From DASSQJ01 sp963772645 (lineage in GTDB: Bacteria; Actinomycetota; Actinomycetes; Actinomycetales; Dermatophilaceae), in the NCBI GenBank assembly GCA_963772645.1, contig CAVYYD010000001.1, positions 74,754-138,753 of the forward strand: 64,000 nucleotides of DNA. The letters are read 5' to 3'. A model generated the notes under the pieces. That model did no database searches. It was not told the DNA's origin and saw only the letters and a list, made by a program, of their open reading frames with translations. Positions 43,414 to 51,500 of this stretch are shown in pieces; the first letter of the stretch is position 1; the number at the start of each line of letters is the position of its first letter. Made by a program: the position numbers and the translations under genes.

Positions 43414-44502
43414 ATGGCCGCCCGCGCCTTCCCGTTCGTGCTGCACGTCGACCTCGACCAGTTCATCGCCGCGGTCGAGGTGCTGCGCCACCCCGAGCTG
43501 GCCGGGCGGGAGGTCGTCGTCGGCGGCCGCGGCGACCCCACCGAGCGGGCCGTCGTCTCGACGGCCAGCTACGAGGCGCGCGAGCGGGGGGTCCGCTCCG
43601 GGATGCCGCTGCGCGTCGCCGCCCGCCGGGCACCGGAGGCCGTGTTCCTGCCTGTCGACGCGCCGCACTACCTCGAGGCCTCCGCCGAGGTCGTGGCGGC
43701 CGTTCGCGGGCTCGGGCTCGTCGTCGAGGTCCTCGGCTGGGACGAGGTGTTCGTCGGCGCGGCCACCGACGACGACCCCGAGGCCCTGGCCCGCGCCATC
43801 CAGGCCGCCGTCCTCGCCCGGACCGACCTGCACTGCTCGGTCGGGGTCGGCGACAACCGGGTCCGCGCGAAGATCGCCACCGACTTCGGCAAGCCACGAG
43901 GGGTGTACCGGCTGACGGCGGAGAACTGGGTCGAGGTCATGGGGCACCGGCCGACAGCGGACCTCTGGGGCGTCGGCAGCCGGGTGTCGGCCCGGCTGGA
44001 GCGGCACGGCATCCACACCGTCACCGAGCTGGGCGCCGCCGACGAGGCCCTGCTCGTCGCCGAGTTCGGACCGCGGATGGGTACCTGGTACGGCTCGCTC
44101 GGGCGTGGGGAGGGCAGCGCCGTCGTCGACGACAGCCCCTGGGTCGCCCGCGGCCACAGCCGGGAGACCACCTACCAGGAGAACCTCACCGCCCGCGACG
44201 ACGTCACCGAGGCGGTGCGGGTGCTGACCGACCAGGTGCTCGACGACGTCCGGGCCGAGGGTCGCCCGGTGTGGCGGATCGGGCTGAAGATCCGGTACGC
44301 GCCGTTCTTCACCGTGAACCGCAGCCGCAAGCTGCCGGCGGCCACCCTCGACGCGGCCACGCTCCACGGGTCGGTCCAGCGTCTGCTCGAGGACCACCTC
44401 GAGGAGGGCCGGGAGGTCCGACTGCTCGGGGTGCGCGCCGAGATGCTCACGCCCGAGGACGGCGACGAGGTCGGGCGCACCCCCGTCCGCGGGCGGGTCT
44501 GA
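43414..44502 (+). CDS. Y-family DNA polymerase (DinB2-like)
   Basis: The 362-residue protein has the palm motif FVLHVDLDQFIAAVEVLRHPEL, VVSTASYEARERGVRSGMPL, EVLGWDEVFVG with catalytic D110-E111, CSVGVGDNRVRAKIATDFGKP and a little-finger domain to the end. D13 and D15 are present. The steric-gate position, an aromatic in most DinB proteins, is isoleucine 18, and the usual SIDE motif reads GWDE. M. smegmatis DinB2 also lacks the aromatic gate and accepts ribonucleotides. It is divergent from hmgA. Confidence 0.9.
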   Translation: MAARAFPFVLHVDLDQFIAAVEVLRHPELAGREVVVGGRGDPTERAVVSTASYEARERGVRSGMPLRVAARRAPEAVFLPVDAPHYLEASAEVVAAVRGLGLVVEVLGWDEVFVGAATDDDPEALARAIQAAVLARTDLHCSVGVGDNRVRAKIATDFGKPRGVYRLTAENWVEVMGHRPTADLWGVGSRVSARLERHGIHTVTELGAADEALLVAEFGPRMGTWYGSLGRGEGSAVVDDSPWVARGHSRETTYQENLTARDDVTEAVRVLTDQVLDDVRAEGRPVWRIGLKIRYAPFFTVNRSRKLPAATLDAATLHGSVQRLLEDHLEEGREVRLLGVRAEMLTPEDGDEVGRTPVRGRV

Positions 44503-44605
44503 GGCCGGGGTCTCACGAGGGGGCGGCGCCCCAGGCCGCGCGGGGTTCACGAGCCGGGCCCTTCGTGCCGGTGGGCATGGTTCCACCTCGCGATAGGTTG
44601 GCGGC

Positions 44606-45469
44606 ATGTCGACGCCGGTGCCGGAGCTGTTCCGCGCCCTCGTCGACGACGCCGCGGTGTTCCCTCCCGGCAACAGCCCCCTCCCGGACGCCGTCACCGG
44701 CCACGCGCAGCACCGCGCCGCCTGGTACGGCGGGTGCGTCGGGCCGCTGCTCGTCCCGGCCGCCTCCGGTGGCGAGGTCCTCGCCGTGCTCGACGCCGGC
44801 CGGTGGACCGGGCCGGACCTCCTCGACCTCGCCGTCGTCGCGCGACCCGGCACCGACCCCTCCGTCCTCGCCGAGGGAGTCGCCGTCCTCACCGCCGACC
44901 CGCGGGTCCACGTCGCGGGGGTCGAGCTCGGCTGGAGCGAGGGCTGGCGACGGCTGGGCCTGCCCGGCCACCTCCCGCTCGCACTCGAGGTACCCCGTGA
45001 CGGTGCCGCGCAGCGCGCGTCCGTCGACGACATCCGGGCCTCGGTCGCCGAGGGCGACGCCGTCGTCGCGAAGTACCGCACCGGCCCGACCCCGCACTGG
45101 CCGTGGCCCGACGAGGCCGAGCTCGCCGCCTTCCTCGGGCTCGCCACCGGGGCGCCGGTGCCGTTCAAGCTCACCGGCGGCCTGCACCACGCCGTGCGGG
45201 GGGTCTACCAGGTGTCCGGGGTGGCCGAGGAGAACCACGGCGTGCTCAACGTCCTCGTCGCCACCGCCGCGGCCCTGGACGGGGCCGGCGCCGAGGAGGT
45301 GCAAGGACTGCTCGCGATCCGCGACGGCGCCGCCCTCGCCGGCGTCGTCGGCGCGTGGACGCACGCGACCGACCAGCGGGTCCGCGCCGCGCTGACCTCC
45401 TACGGCTGCTGCACCGTCACCGACCCGCTCCTCGAGCTCGCCGCCCTCGGGCTCCTCCCCTCCCCCTGA
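44606..45469 (+). CDS. Conserved protein of homogentisate cluster, function unknown
   Basis: The 287-residue soluble protein has no family that I can name. It starts ELFRALVDDAAVFPPGN and holds repeated beta-strand/helix alternation, VPFKLTGGLHHAVRG and NHGVLNVLVATAAAL, which recall TIM-barrel aldolase folds. It lies 43 bases upstream of fahA on the same strand, so it probably works in the same pathway. The pathway lacks a visible maleylacetoacetate isomerase, and this gene is a candidate only by position. Confidence 0.6.
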   Translation: MSTPVPELFRALVDDAAVFPPGNSPLPDAVTGHAQHRAAWYGGCVGPLLVPAASGGEVLAVLDAGRWTGPDLLDLAVVARPGTDPSVLAEGVAVLTADPRVHVAGVELGWSEGWRRLGLPGHLPLALEVPRDGAAQRASVDDIRASVAEGDAVVAKYRTGPTPHWPWPDEAELAAFLGLATGAPVPFKLTGGLHHAVRGVYQVSGVAEENHGVLNVLVATAAALDGAGAEEVQGLLAIRDGAALAGVVGAWTHATDQRVRAALTSYGCCTVTDPLLELAALGLLPSP

Positions 45470-45512
45470 CCCCCCCGCGCCGGCTCGCCGGCCCGACGAC
45501 GGAAGGACCGCC

Positions 45513-46737
45513 ATGACCTGGCTCGACCTGCCCGCCGACCACCCCTTCGGCGTCCACAACCTGCCCTACGGGGTCTACTCGGCGGATGGCGGCGAGCGCC
45601 GCGTCGGGGTGCGCGTCGGCGACGACGTGCTCGACGTGGCCGGGCTCGCCGAGCGGGTCGGGATGGAGTCGGCCACGGTCTGGCGCACCGGCTCGCTCAC
45701 CGCGTTCCTCGCCGAGCCGCGGGCCGCCTGGGCCGCCGCCCGGGAGTGGCTCACCGAGCAGCTGACCAACGAGGCCCACCGAGCCGAGGTCGAGGCGCAC
45801 CTGACCCCGGTGGCCGGCGTCACGATGCACCTGCCGTTCGAGGTCGCCGACTACGTCGACTTCTACGCGAGCGAGCACCATGCCAGCAACGTCGGGCGGA
45901 TCTTCCGCCCCGACTCCGAGCCGCTCACCCCGAACTGGAGGCACCTGCCGATCGGCTACCACGGGCGCTCCGGGACGGTCGTGGTCTCCGGCACCGAGGT
46001 CGTGCGCCCCTGCGGGCAGCGCAAGGCGCCGGCGGACCCCGCCCCCAGCTTCGGCCCGAGCCGTCGGCTCGACATCGAGGCCGAGCTCGGGTTCGTCGTC
46101 GGCGGCGGCACCCGCCTCGGTCGAGCCGGTGCCGTTGGCGGATGCCGACGACCACCTCTTCGGGGTCGTCCTGCTCAACGACTGGTCGGCCCGGGACCTC
46201 CAGGCCTGGGAGTACGTGCCGCTCGGCCCGTTCCTCGGCAAGTCCTTCGCGACGTCGATCTCCCCGTGGGTCGTCACGACGGAGGCCCTGCGGGCCGCCC
46301 GGGTCGCGCTGCCCGGGCAGGACCCCGAGCCGCTGCCCTACCTGCGCGGCAGCGGGGACGGCCCGGGCAGCGCGTACGGGCTCGACATCGACCTCGAGGT
46401 CCGCTGGAACGGCACCGTCGTCTCCCGCCCCCGGTTCCGGGACATGTACTGGTCGCCGACCCAGATGCTCGCCCACATGACCGTCAACGGAGCCACCCTG
46501 CGCCCCGGCGACCTGGTCGGGTCCGGCACCGTCAGCGGCCCGGGCCGCGACACCCGCGGCTCGTTCCTCGAGCTGACCTGGAGCGGTCAGGAGCCGCTGA
46601 CCCTCGACGACGGCTCACACCGCGGCTTCCTCGAGGACGGCGACACCGTGGTGCTGCGGGCCACCGCCCCGGGACCGGACGGCGCGGTCGTCGGTTTCGG
46701 CGAGTGCGTGGGCACGGTGCGAGCGGCCACCTGCTGA
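45513..46737 (+). pseudogene. fahA: Fumarylacetoacetase with one frameshift
   Basis: The two parts, before and after about 46121, together make a protein of about 407 residues. First part: an N-terminal FAA domain (DLPADHPFGVHNLPYGV) then VADYVDFYASEHHASNVGRIF and PIGYHGRSGTVVVSG. Second part, one base out: LFGVVLLNDWSARDLQAWEYVPLGPFLGKSF, TVNGATLRPGDLVGSGTVSG and a closing GFGECVGTV, given as separate motifs. A single extra T near 46121 explains the break. FahA hydrolyses fumarylacetoacetate to fumarate and acetoacetate, the last step of tyrosine breakdown. As read, the enzyme would be truncated. Confidence 0.85.
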
Positions 46738-46752
46738 CGGCGGCCCGACCGT

Positions 46753-46783
46753 CGCGGCCGGCCCCCGGTGGGGGCCGACCGCG
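46753..46783 (+). terminator. Bidirectional hairpin between fahA and RDD gene
   Basis: CGCGG-CC-GGCCCCC pairs with GGGGGCC-GA-CCGCG around a GGT loop: two perfect arms of 7 and 5 bases with one 2-base mismatch. It lies 16 bases after the fahA stop, between convergent genes, and can serve both. Confidence 0.65.
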
Positions 46784-46786
46784 GCG

Positions 46787-47614
46787 TCACCTGCGGGCGA
46801 GGACGACGACGGTGTCGGCGACCTTGTCGTGCAGTGCCTGCCGCTTCGGGTCCCAGAGCAGCCACGCCGGGTCGATGATGCTGAGCATCGTGCCGGCGAT
46901 CCCGACGAGCGGCACGAACCCGACGACGTCGGCGGCGACCGTGAGCAGCTGGCGCTTCAGCGCGTCGACGAGCCCGATCCCGCCGGCCCGACCGACCCGG
47001 CGGACGGTGGTGCCGAAGAGCATCTTGCCCGGGGTCGCGGAGCGCCAGACGAGGAAGACGGTCTCGTAGAGCACCGTCACGGCGAGGCTGATCAGGCTGA
47101 TCGGGAGCGCCGCCTCGGTGATCGCGCTGGTGAACGCCGTGGTGTCGGGGGCGCCTCCCTGCTGGGCCTGCCGCATCGCGTCCTGGAAGTAGGTGTCGAA
47201 CGCGCTGATCAGCCGCTGGAGGAACGGCCAGGCGAGCAGCGTCGTGATGACGCCGACGAGCACCCAGTCGACGATCCGGGCGACGAGCCGGCGCCACCAC
47301 TCCGCGAGGACCGCACCGTCCGGCAGGACGTCGCGGCGGCCCTGCCACTGGGCGCCGCCGGTCACCGGTGGTGCGGCCCACGGGTTTCCGGACTGCCCGG
47401 ACTGCGAGCCCCGGTGGCCCGAGGACCCGGACTGGCCGGGTTGCGAGCGGGTGCCCGCGGCCGGAGTGGGGTAGGCGTGACCGATGGTCGACGAGGCAGC
47501 GGTCGGCGAGACCCGCGGGGTGGTGTGCGCGGTCCAGACGATGCCGTCGAAGTAGCGCAGCTGGTCCGGTTCGTCCGGATCGTCGTACCAACCGGCGGTG
47601 GCGGGATTCGTCAT
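46787..47614 (-). CDS. DUF2510-RDD family membrane protein
   Basis: The 275-residue protein begins with a DUF2510 motif (AGWYDDPDEPDQLRYFDGIVWT), then a Ser/Gly/Gln-rich linker, then an RDD domain with three or four helices: RLVARIVDWVLVGVITTLLAW, VWRSATPGKMLFGTTVRR, ALHDKVADTVVV. Actinobacterial proteins of this type are of unknown function, possibly ion transport. It converges on fahA across a hairpin. Confidence 0.88.
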   Translation of the reverse strand: MTNPATAGWYDDPDEPDQLRYFDGIVWTAHTTPRVSPTAASSTIGHAYPTPAAGTRSQPGQSGSSGHRGSQSGQSGNPWAAPPVTGGAQWQGRRDVLPDGAVLAEWWRRLVARIVDWVLVGVITTLLAWPFLQRLISAFDTYFQDAMRQAQQGGAPDTTAFTSAITEAALPISLISLAVTVLYETVFLVWRSATPGKMLFGTTVRRVGRAGGIGLVDALKRQLLTVAADVVGFVPLVGIAGTMLSIIDPAWLLWDPKRQALHDKVADTVVVLARR

Positions 47615-47694
47615 GCAGGCAGCATCCCACGGCGACCTGCGGGTTCCACCCAGCGACCCGTCACCCGAGGACGGGTCTCAGGCCCGGGCGGCCC

Positions 47695-48933
47695 TCAGAG
47701 GTTGCCGCGCTTGTCCTGCTCGCGCTCGATCGACTCGAAGAGGGCCTTGAAGTTGCCCTTGCCGAAACCGAGCGATCCGTGTCGCTCGATGATCTCGAAG
47801 AAGACGGTGGGCCGGTCGCCGAGCGGCCGGGTGAAGATCTGCAGGAGGTAGCCGTCCTCGTCGCGGTCCACGAGGATGCCGCGTCGCTGCAGCTCCTCGA
47901 TCGGGACCCGCACCTCGCCGATCCGGGCGCGCAGCTCGGCGTCCTCGTAATACGCGTCGGGGGTCGCGAGGAACTCCACACCCTCGCGGCGCAGCTCGTC
48001 GACGGTGCGCAGGATGTCGTTCGTCGCCAGCGCCAGGTGCTGGGCCCCCGGGCCGCCGTAGAACTCGAGGTACTCGTCGATCTGGCTCTTCTTCTTCGCG
48101 ACGGCCGGCTCGTTGAGCGGGAACTTGACCCGGTGGTTGCCGTTCGCGACGACCTTGGACATCAGCGCCGAGTACTCGGTCGCGATGTCGTCGCCGATGA
48201 ACTCTGCCATGTTCACGAAGCCCATGACCCGGTTGTAGAACCCGACCCACTCGTCCATCCGGCCGAGCTCGACGTTGCCGACGACGTGGTCGAGGGCCTG
48301 GAAGAGCCGAGTCGGAGCCCCGTCGCGCTTCTCGAAGGTCGACTCCGCCGGCTGGAAGCCCGGCAGGTAGGGGCCGGTGTACACGACGCCGTCGACCTCG
48401 CGCTGGACGAGGCTGTGGACGGTCTCGCCGTAGGTACCGATCGCCGCGACCCGCACCGAGCCGTACTCGTCGGAGACGGTGGTGGGCTCCTGGACGATCC
48501 GGGCGCCGGCGCCGCGTGCCTGCTCGACGCACCGGTCGACGTCGGGCACCTCGAGCGAGATGTCGACGACGCCGTCGCCGTGCCGTGCGTGGTGGGTGAT
48601 CAGCGGGCTGTCGGGGCTCACCGCGCCCTTGAGGACGAACCGGATCGAGCCGGACTTCAGGACGAACGCCTTGTGGTCGCGGGTGCCGTTCTCGGGGCCG
48701 GCGTAGGCGACGAGCTCCATCCCCCAGGCGCTCTGGAAGTAGTGCGCGGCCTGGGTCGCGTTGCCGACGACGAAGACGACGGCGTCCCAGCCGGTGACCG
48801 GGAACGGGTCGGTGCTCTCGTCGTAGTCGACGAGACCGACGAGCTGCTTGAGCTGCTCCAGGTCGAGGTCGGCCGCGCGCTCCTGCTCGGTGAGGTCGAT
48901 GTGGCTGCCGGACGTCGTTGTCGTGTCAGTCAT
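47695..48933 (-). CDS. hpd: 4-hydroxyphenylpyruvate dioxygenase
   Basis: The 412-residue protein has two vicinal-oxygen-chelate halves. The metal ligands fit H in RHGDGVVDISLEV, H in ALDHVVGNVE and E in VFFEIIERHGS; LALATNDILRTV and GVEFLATPDAYYE are also typical. It converts 4-hydroxyphenylpyruvate to homogentisate, the substrate of the nearby HmgA. It is divergent from an Lrp/AsnC regulator across 107 bases, a common arrangement for this gene. Confidence 0.95.
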   Translation of the reverse strand: MTDTTTTSGSHIDLTEQERAADLDLEQLKQLVGLVDYDESTDPFPVTGWDAVVFVVGNATQAAHYFQSAWGMELVAYAGPENGTRDHKAFVLKSGSIRFVLKGAVSPDSPLITHHARHGDGVVDISLEVPDVDRCVEQARGAGARIVQEPTTVSDEYGSVRVAAIGTYGETVHSLVQREVDGVVYTGPYLPGFQPAESTFEKRDGAPTRLFQALDHVVGNVELGRMDEWVGFYNRVMGFVNMAEFIGDDIATEYSALMSKVVANGNHRVKFPLNEPAVAKKKSQIDEYLEFYGGPGAQHLALATNDILRTVDELRREGVEFLATPDAYYEDAELRARIGEVRVPIEELQRRGILVDRDEDGYLLQIFTRPLGDRPTVFFEIIERHGSLGFGKGNFKALFESIEREQDKRGNL

Positions 48934-49040
48934 CCGGCCACTGTCGCTCGGGAGGGCAGGATGTGCAACCTCACCCTCACGCGGTGGTCAGCGTGCGCAT
49001 GGTGTTGCCTCCAGGCCCCTCTCCGCTGGACGATGTGACC
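48934..49040. promoter_or_regulatory. Divergent control region of hpd and Lrp/AsnC gene
   Basis: The two genes diverge from this 107-base gap, so their promoters and any Lrp/AsnC operator should lie here. No convincing -10/-35 or long palindrome is seen. Confidence 0.5.
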
Positions 49041-49529
49041 ATGGCCCGCCACGACGGGGTCGACGACCTCGACGCCCGCATCATCGCCCTCTTCACCGAT
49101 GACCCCCACATCGGGGTGCTCGGCGCCTCCCGCGCCCTCGGCGTCGCCCGCGGGACGGTCCAGGCCCGGCTCGACCGCCTCCAGCGCCGCGGGGTCATCC
49201 ACTCCTTCGCCCCCCAGGTCGACCCCGCTGCCCTCGGCTACCCGGTGACGGCGTTCTGCACGCTCGAGATCCGCCAGCGGCAGGGGCACGGGCCGGTGGT
49301 CGCCCACCTCTCGGCCATCCCGGAGGTGCTGGAGATCCACTCCATCACCGGCGTCGGCGACCTCGTCGTCCGGGTGGCGGCCCGCGACAACGCCGACCTC
49401 GGACGGGTCATCGACGAGATCATCGACGACGTCCACGTGCTGCGCGCCAACACAGCCATCTGCCTGGTCACCCACCTCGGCCACCGGACCGGCCCCCTCG
49501 TCCGCGCCGCGGCGGCGGACGAGGGGTGA
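49041..49529 (+). CDS. Lrp/AsnC family transcriptional regulator
   Basis: The 162-residue protein has an N-terminal winged helix (VDDLDARIIALFTDDPHIGV, GVARGTVQARLDRLQRRGVI) and a C-terminal RAM/AsnC ligand domain (VLEIHSITGVGDLVVRVAARD). It most likely senses an amino acid such as tyrosine or phenylalanine and controls the divergent hpd gene; that target is inference from position. Confidence 0.9.
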   Translation: MARHDGVDDLDARIIALFTDDPHIGVLGASRALGVARGTVQARLDRLQRRGVIHSFAPQVDPAALGYPVTAFCTLEIRQRQGHGPVVAHLSAIPEVLEIHSITGVGDLVVRVAARDNADLGRVIDEIIDDVHVLRANTAICLVTHLGHRTGPLVRAAAADEG

Positions 49530-49560
49530 CCCGGCGGACGAGGGGGTGACCCGGCGGCGC

Positions 49561-51390
49561 TCAGTCGGTGATCTGGACGTCGACGCCCTTCGCCGTGAGC
49601 TTCCAGTCGACCGACGCGAACGTCGTCGGGTCGATGACCTTCTCGGCAGTCACCCAGTCGATGATCAGCTGACGGATCTCCTCCTGGCGACCGTAGACGA
49701 TCGGCGCGGTCGTCACGTGGGGAAACCCGCCACCACCGGACTGCCGGTAGTTGTTGATGGCGACGACGAAGGGGTCCCCGTCCTTGACCTCCGCGCCGCC
49801 GTACTCGAGGTCCTTGATCCGGGCACCCGGGGGCTGGGCGATGTCGATCTTGTAGGTCAGCGGCGCGTCGAGGCCGCCCAGGATGTCGTAGTTGTAGTCC
49901 GGGGTGCCGCCGGGTGCGGTCGCGGTCTTCGCGTTGGTCACCTGGTCCGGGAAGAACGGACCCTCGTCGGGGACCTGCTGGAAGTAGGTCGCCGACTTCT
50001 CGAGGTAGTCCTTGACCTGCGCACCGGTCAGGGTGATGCCGAAGAGGGTGTTGTCGTAGATGTACAGGCCGGCGACGTCGCGCACGGTGACCTCGCCGGC
50101 CGGGATCAGCGCGGTGCTGCTGAACGGCGCCGCGATCGACAGCACCGGCGTCGTCGCGTGCTCGGTGCCCTCGAGGCCCTTCTTGACCGCCTGGGCCTGC
50201 ACGAAGTTGATGAAGTCGACCGCGGCCGTGTCCTCGTACCGTGAGGCGGCCCCGGACATCGTCTCGGTGCACCTGCCGATGACGCTGTTGACGTACTCGA
50301 GCACCTTCTGGTGCGCCGGTGCGACGAGGGCCGCGATGGCCGCGTCCTCCGGGACGGTGTTGGCGTTGAGCGTCGTCGCCTGCGACCGCAGGACGCGCCA
50401 ACCGTGGCCGGCGCGGACCAGGTCGAGGTCCATGACGCTGACCCGCATGCCCCAGTACAGCGGCTCGCTGAGCAGCACCTCACGACCGGTCACCGCGTTG
50501 GTGACCTTCAGCTCGGGCACCTCGACGTGTGCGTGCCCGACGAGGACGGCGTCGATGTCGGGCACCTGCTCGGCGAGCAGGCGGCTCGCGTTCTCCGGGT
50601 AGGGCAGGGCGTCGCCGTAGCTCGACGAGGTGGTCGCGCCCGAGTGGCAGGACACGATGACGACGTCGGCGCCGTCGGCCTTCATCCGCGGGACCATGAC
50701 CGTCGCCTGTTCGACGATCCCCTGGAACGACACCCTTCCGTCCACGTTCGCCTGGTCCCAGATGGCGACCCCGGGGGTGACCAGACCGAGGATGCCGACC
50801 CGCACCGGCCCGCTCGGCAGGTCGATCGTCGTGATGACGTACGGGCGGAAGGCCGGCTCACCGCTGTCCCAGTCCAGCGCGTTGGCCGAGAGGAGCGGGT
50901 GCTCGCACTGCTCCTCGAAGGCGCGGAGGGTGTCGAGTCCGTAGTTGAACTCGTGGTTGCCGAGCGCGGCGGCGTCGTAGCCGATCGCGTTCATCGCGGT
51001 GGCCATCGGGTGGGTGGCGCTGCCGGTGATCGGGTCGACCTTCGCGTAGTAGTACGCCAGCGGCGTGCCCTGGATGGTGTCGCCGGCGTCGAGGGTGATG
51101 CAGCGGTCGGCGCCGCGCTCCTCACGCATCATCCGGATCAGGGTCGCCGCCTTGGCCACGCCGATGTCGTTGGCAGCGCGGTCGTCGTACTCCTTGTTGC
51201 GGAAGTAGTCCCAGTTGTAGACGTTGCCGTGCAGGTCGGTCGTTCCGAGGACGGTGATGCGCAACGGGTGGCCGCCCTTGGGTGGGGTGACGCCGGCGGC
51301 CGAGGCGGCGGGCGCGGTGAAGAGGCCGGCGCCGCCGACGACGGCCATGGCGAGGATCTGACGACGTGAGGCGGGGGTTTCGATGGTCAC
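49561..51390 (-). CDS. Secreted 5'-nucleotidase/2',3'-cyclic phosphodiesterase family
   Basis: The 609-residue protein has a twin-arginine-like signal (SRRQILAMAVVGGAG), a metallophosphatase domain (ITVLGTTDLHGNVYNW, ALGNHEFNYG, VIVSCHSGA, VLVGHAHVE) and a C-terminal 5'-nucleotidase domain (NYRQSGGGGFPH). It should release nucleosides or phosphate outside the cell. GTG 51390 gives the signal peptide start. It is convergent with the Lrp/AsnC gene. Confidence 0.92.
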   Translation of the reverse strand: MTIETPASRRQILAMAVVGGAGLFTAPAASAAGVTPPKGGHPLRITVLGTTDLHGNVYNWDYFRNKEYDDRAANDIGVAKAATLIRMMREERGADRCITLDAGDTIQGTPLAYYYAKVDPITGSATHPMATAMNAIGYDAAALGNHEFNYGLDTLRAFEEQCEHPLLSANALDWDSGEPAFRPYVITTIDLPSGPVRVGILGLVTPGVAIWDQANVDGRVSFQGIVEQATVMVPRMKADGADVVIVSCHSGATTSSSYGDALPYPENASRLLAEQVPDIDAVLVGHAHVEVPELKVTNAVTGREVLLSEPLYWGMRVSVMDLDLVRAGHGWRVLRSQATTLNANTVPEDAAIAALVAPAHQKVLEYVNSVIGRCTETMSGAASRYEDTAAVDFINFVQAQAVKKGLEGTEHATTPVLSIAAPFSSTALIPAGEVTVRDVAGLYIYDNTLFGITLTGAQVKDYLEKSATYFQQVPDEGPFFPDQVTNAKTATAPGGTPDYNYDILGGLDAPLTYKIDIAQPPGARIKDLEYGGAEVKDGDPFVVAINNYRQSGGGGFPHVTTAPIVYGRQEEIRQLIIDWVTAEKVIDPTTFASVDWKLTAKGVDVQITD

Positions 51391-51500
51391 GACGCGGGAC
51401 CCTAGCCCCGAACACCGGCCCCCGCATGTCGAGAGGAATGCGGGCGCGTGAGGGGCGGGTGAACGGCTCGGCGCACCGTCCGGACGCGCCGCGCGGCGGC

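Noticed and set aside
48961..49010. GCAAC ... GTTGC inverted repeat between hpd and the Lrp/AsnC gene
   Set aside because: Only five bases per arm with a 34-base spacer, which is expected by chance.
47368..49038. Long open frames on the strand opposite real genes, such as the 556-codon frame over hpd
   Set aside because: High GC makes long antisense frames common; these show low-complexity Arg/Pro/Ala or Val/Gly/Asp composition and no family motifs.
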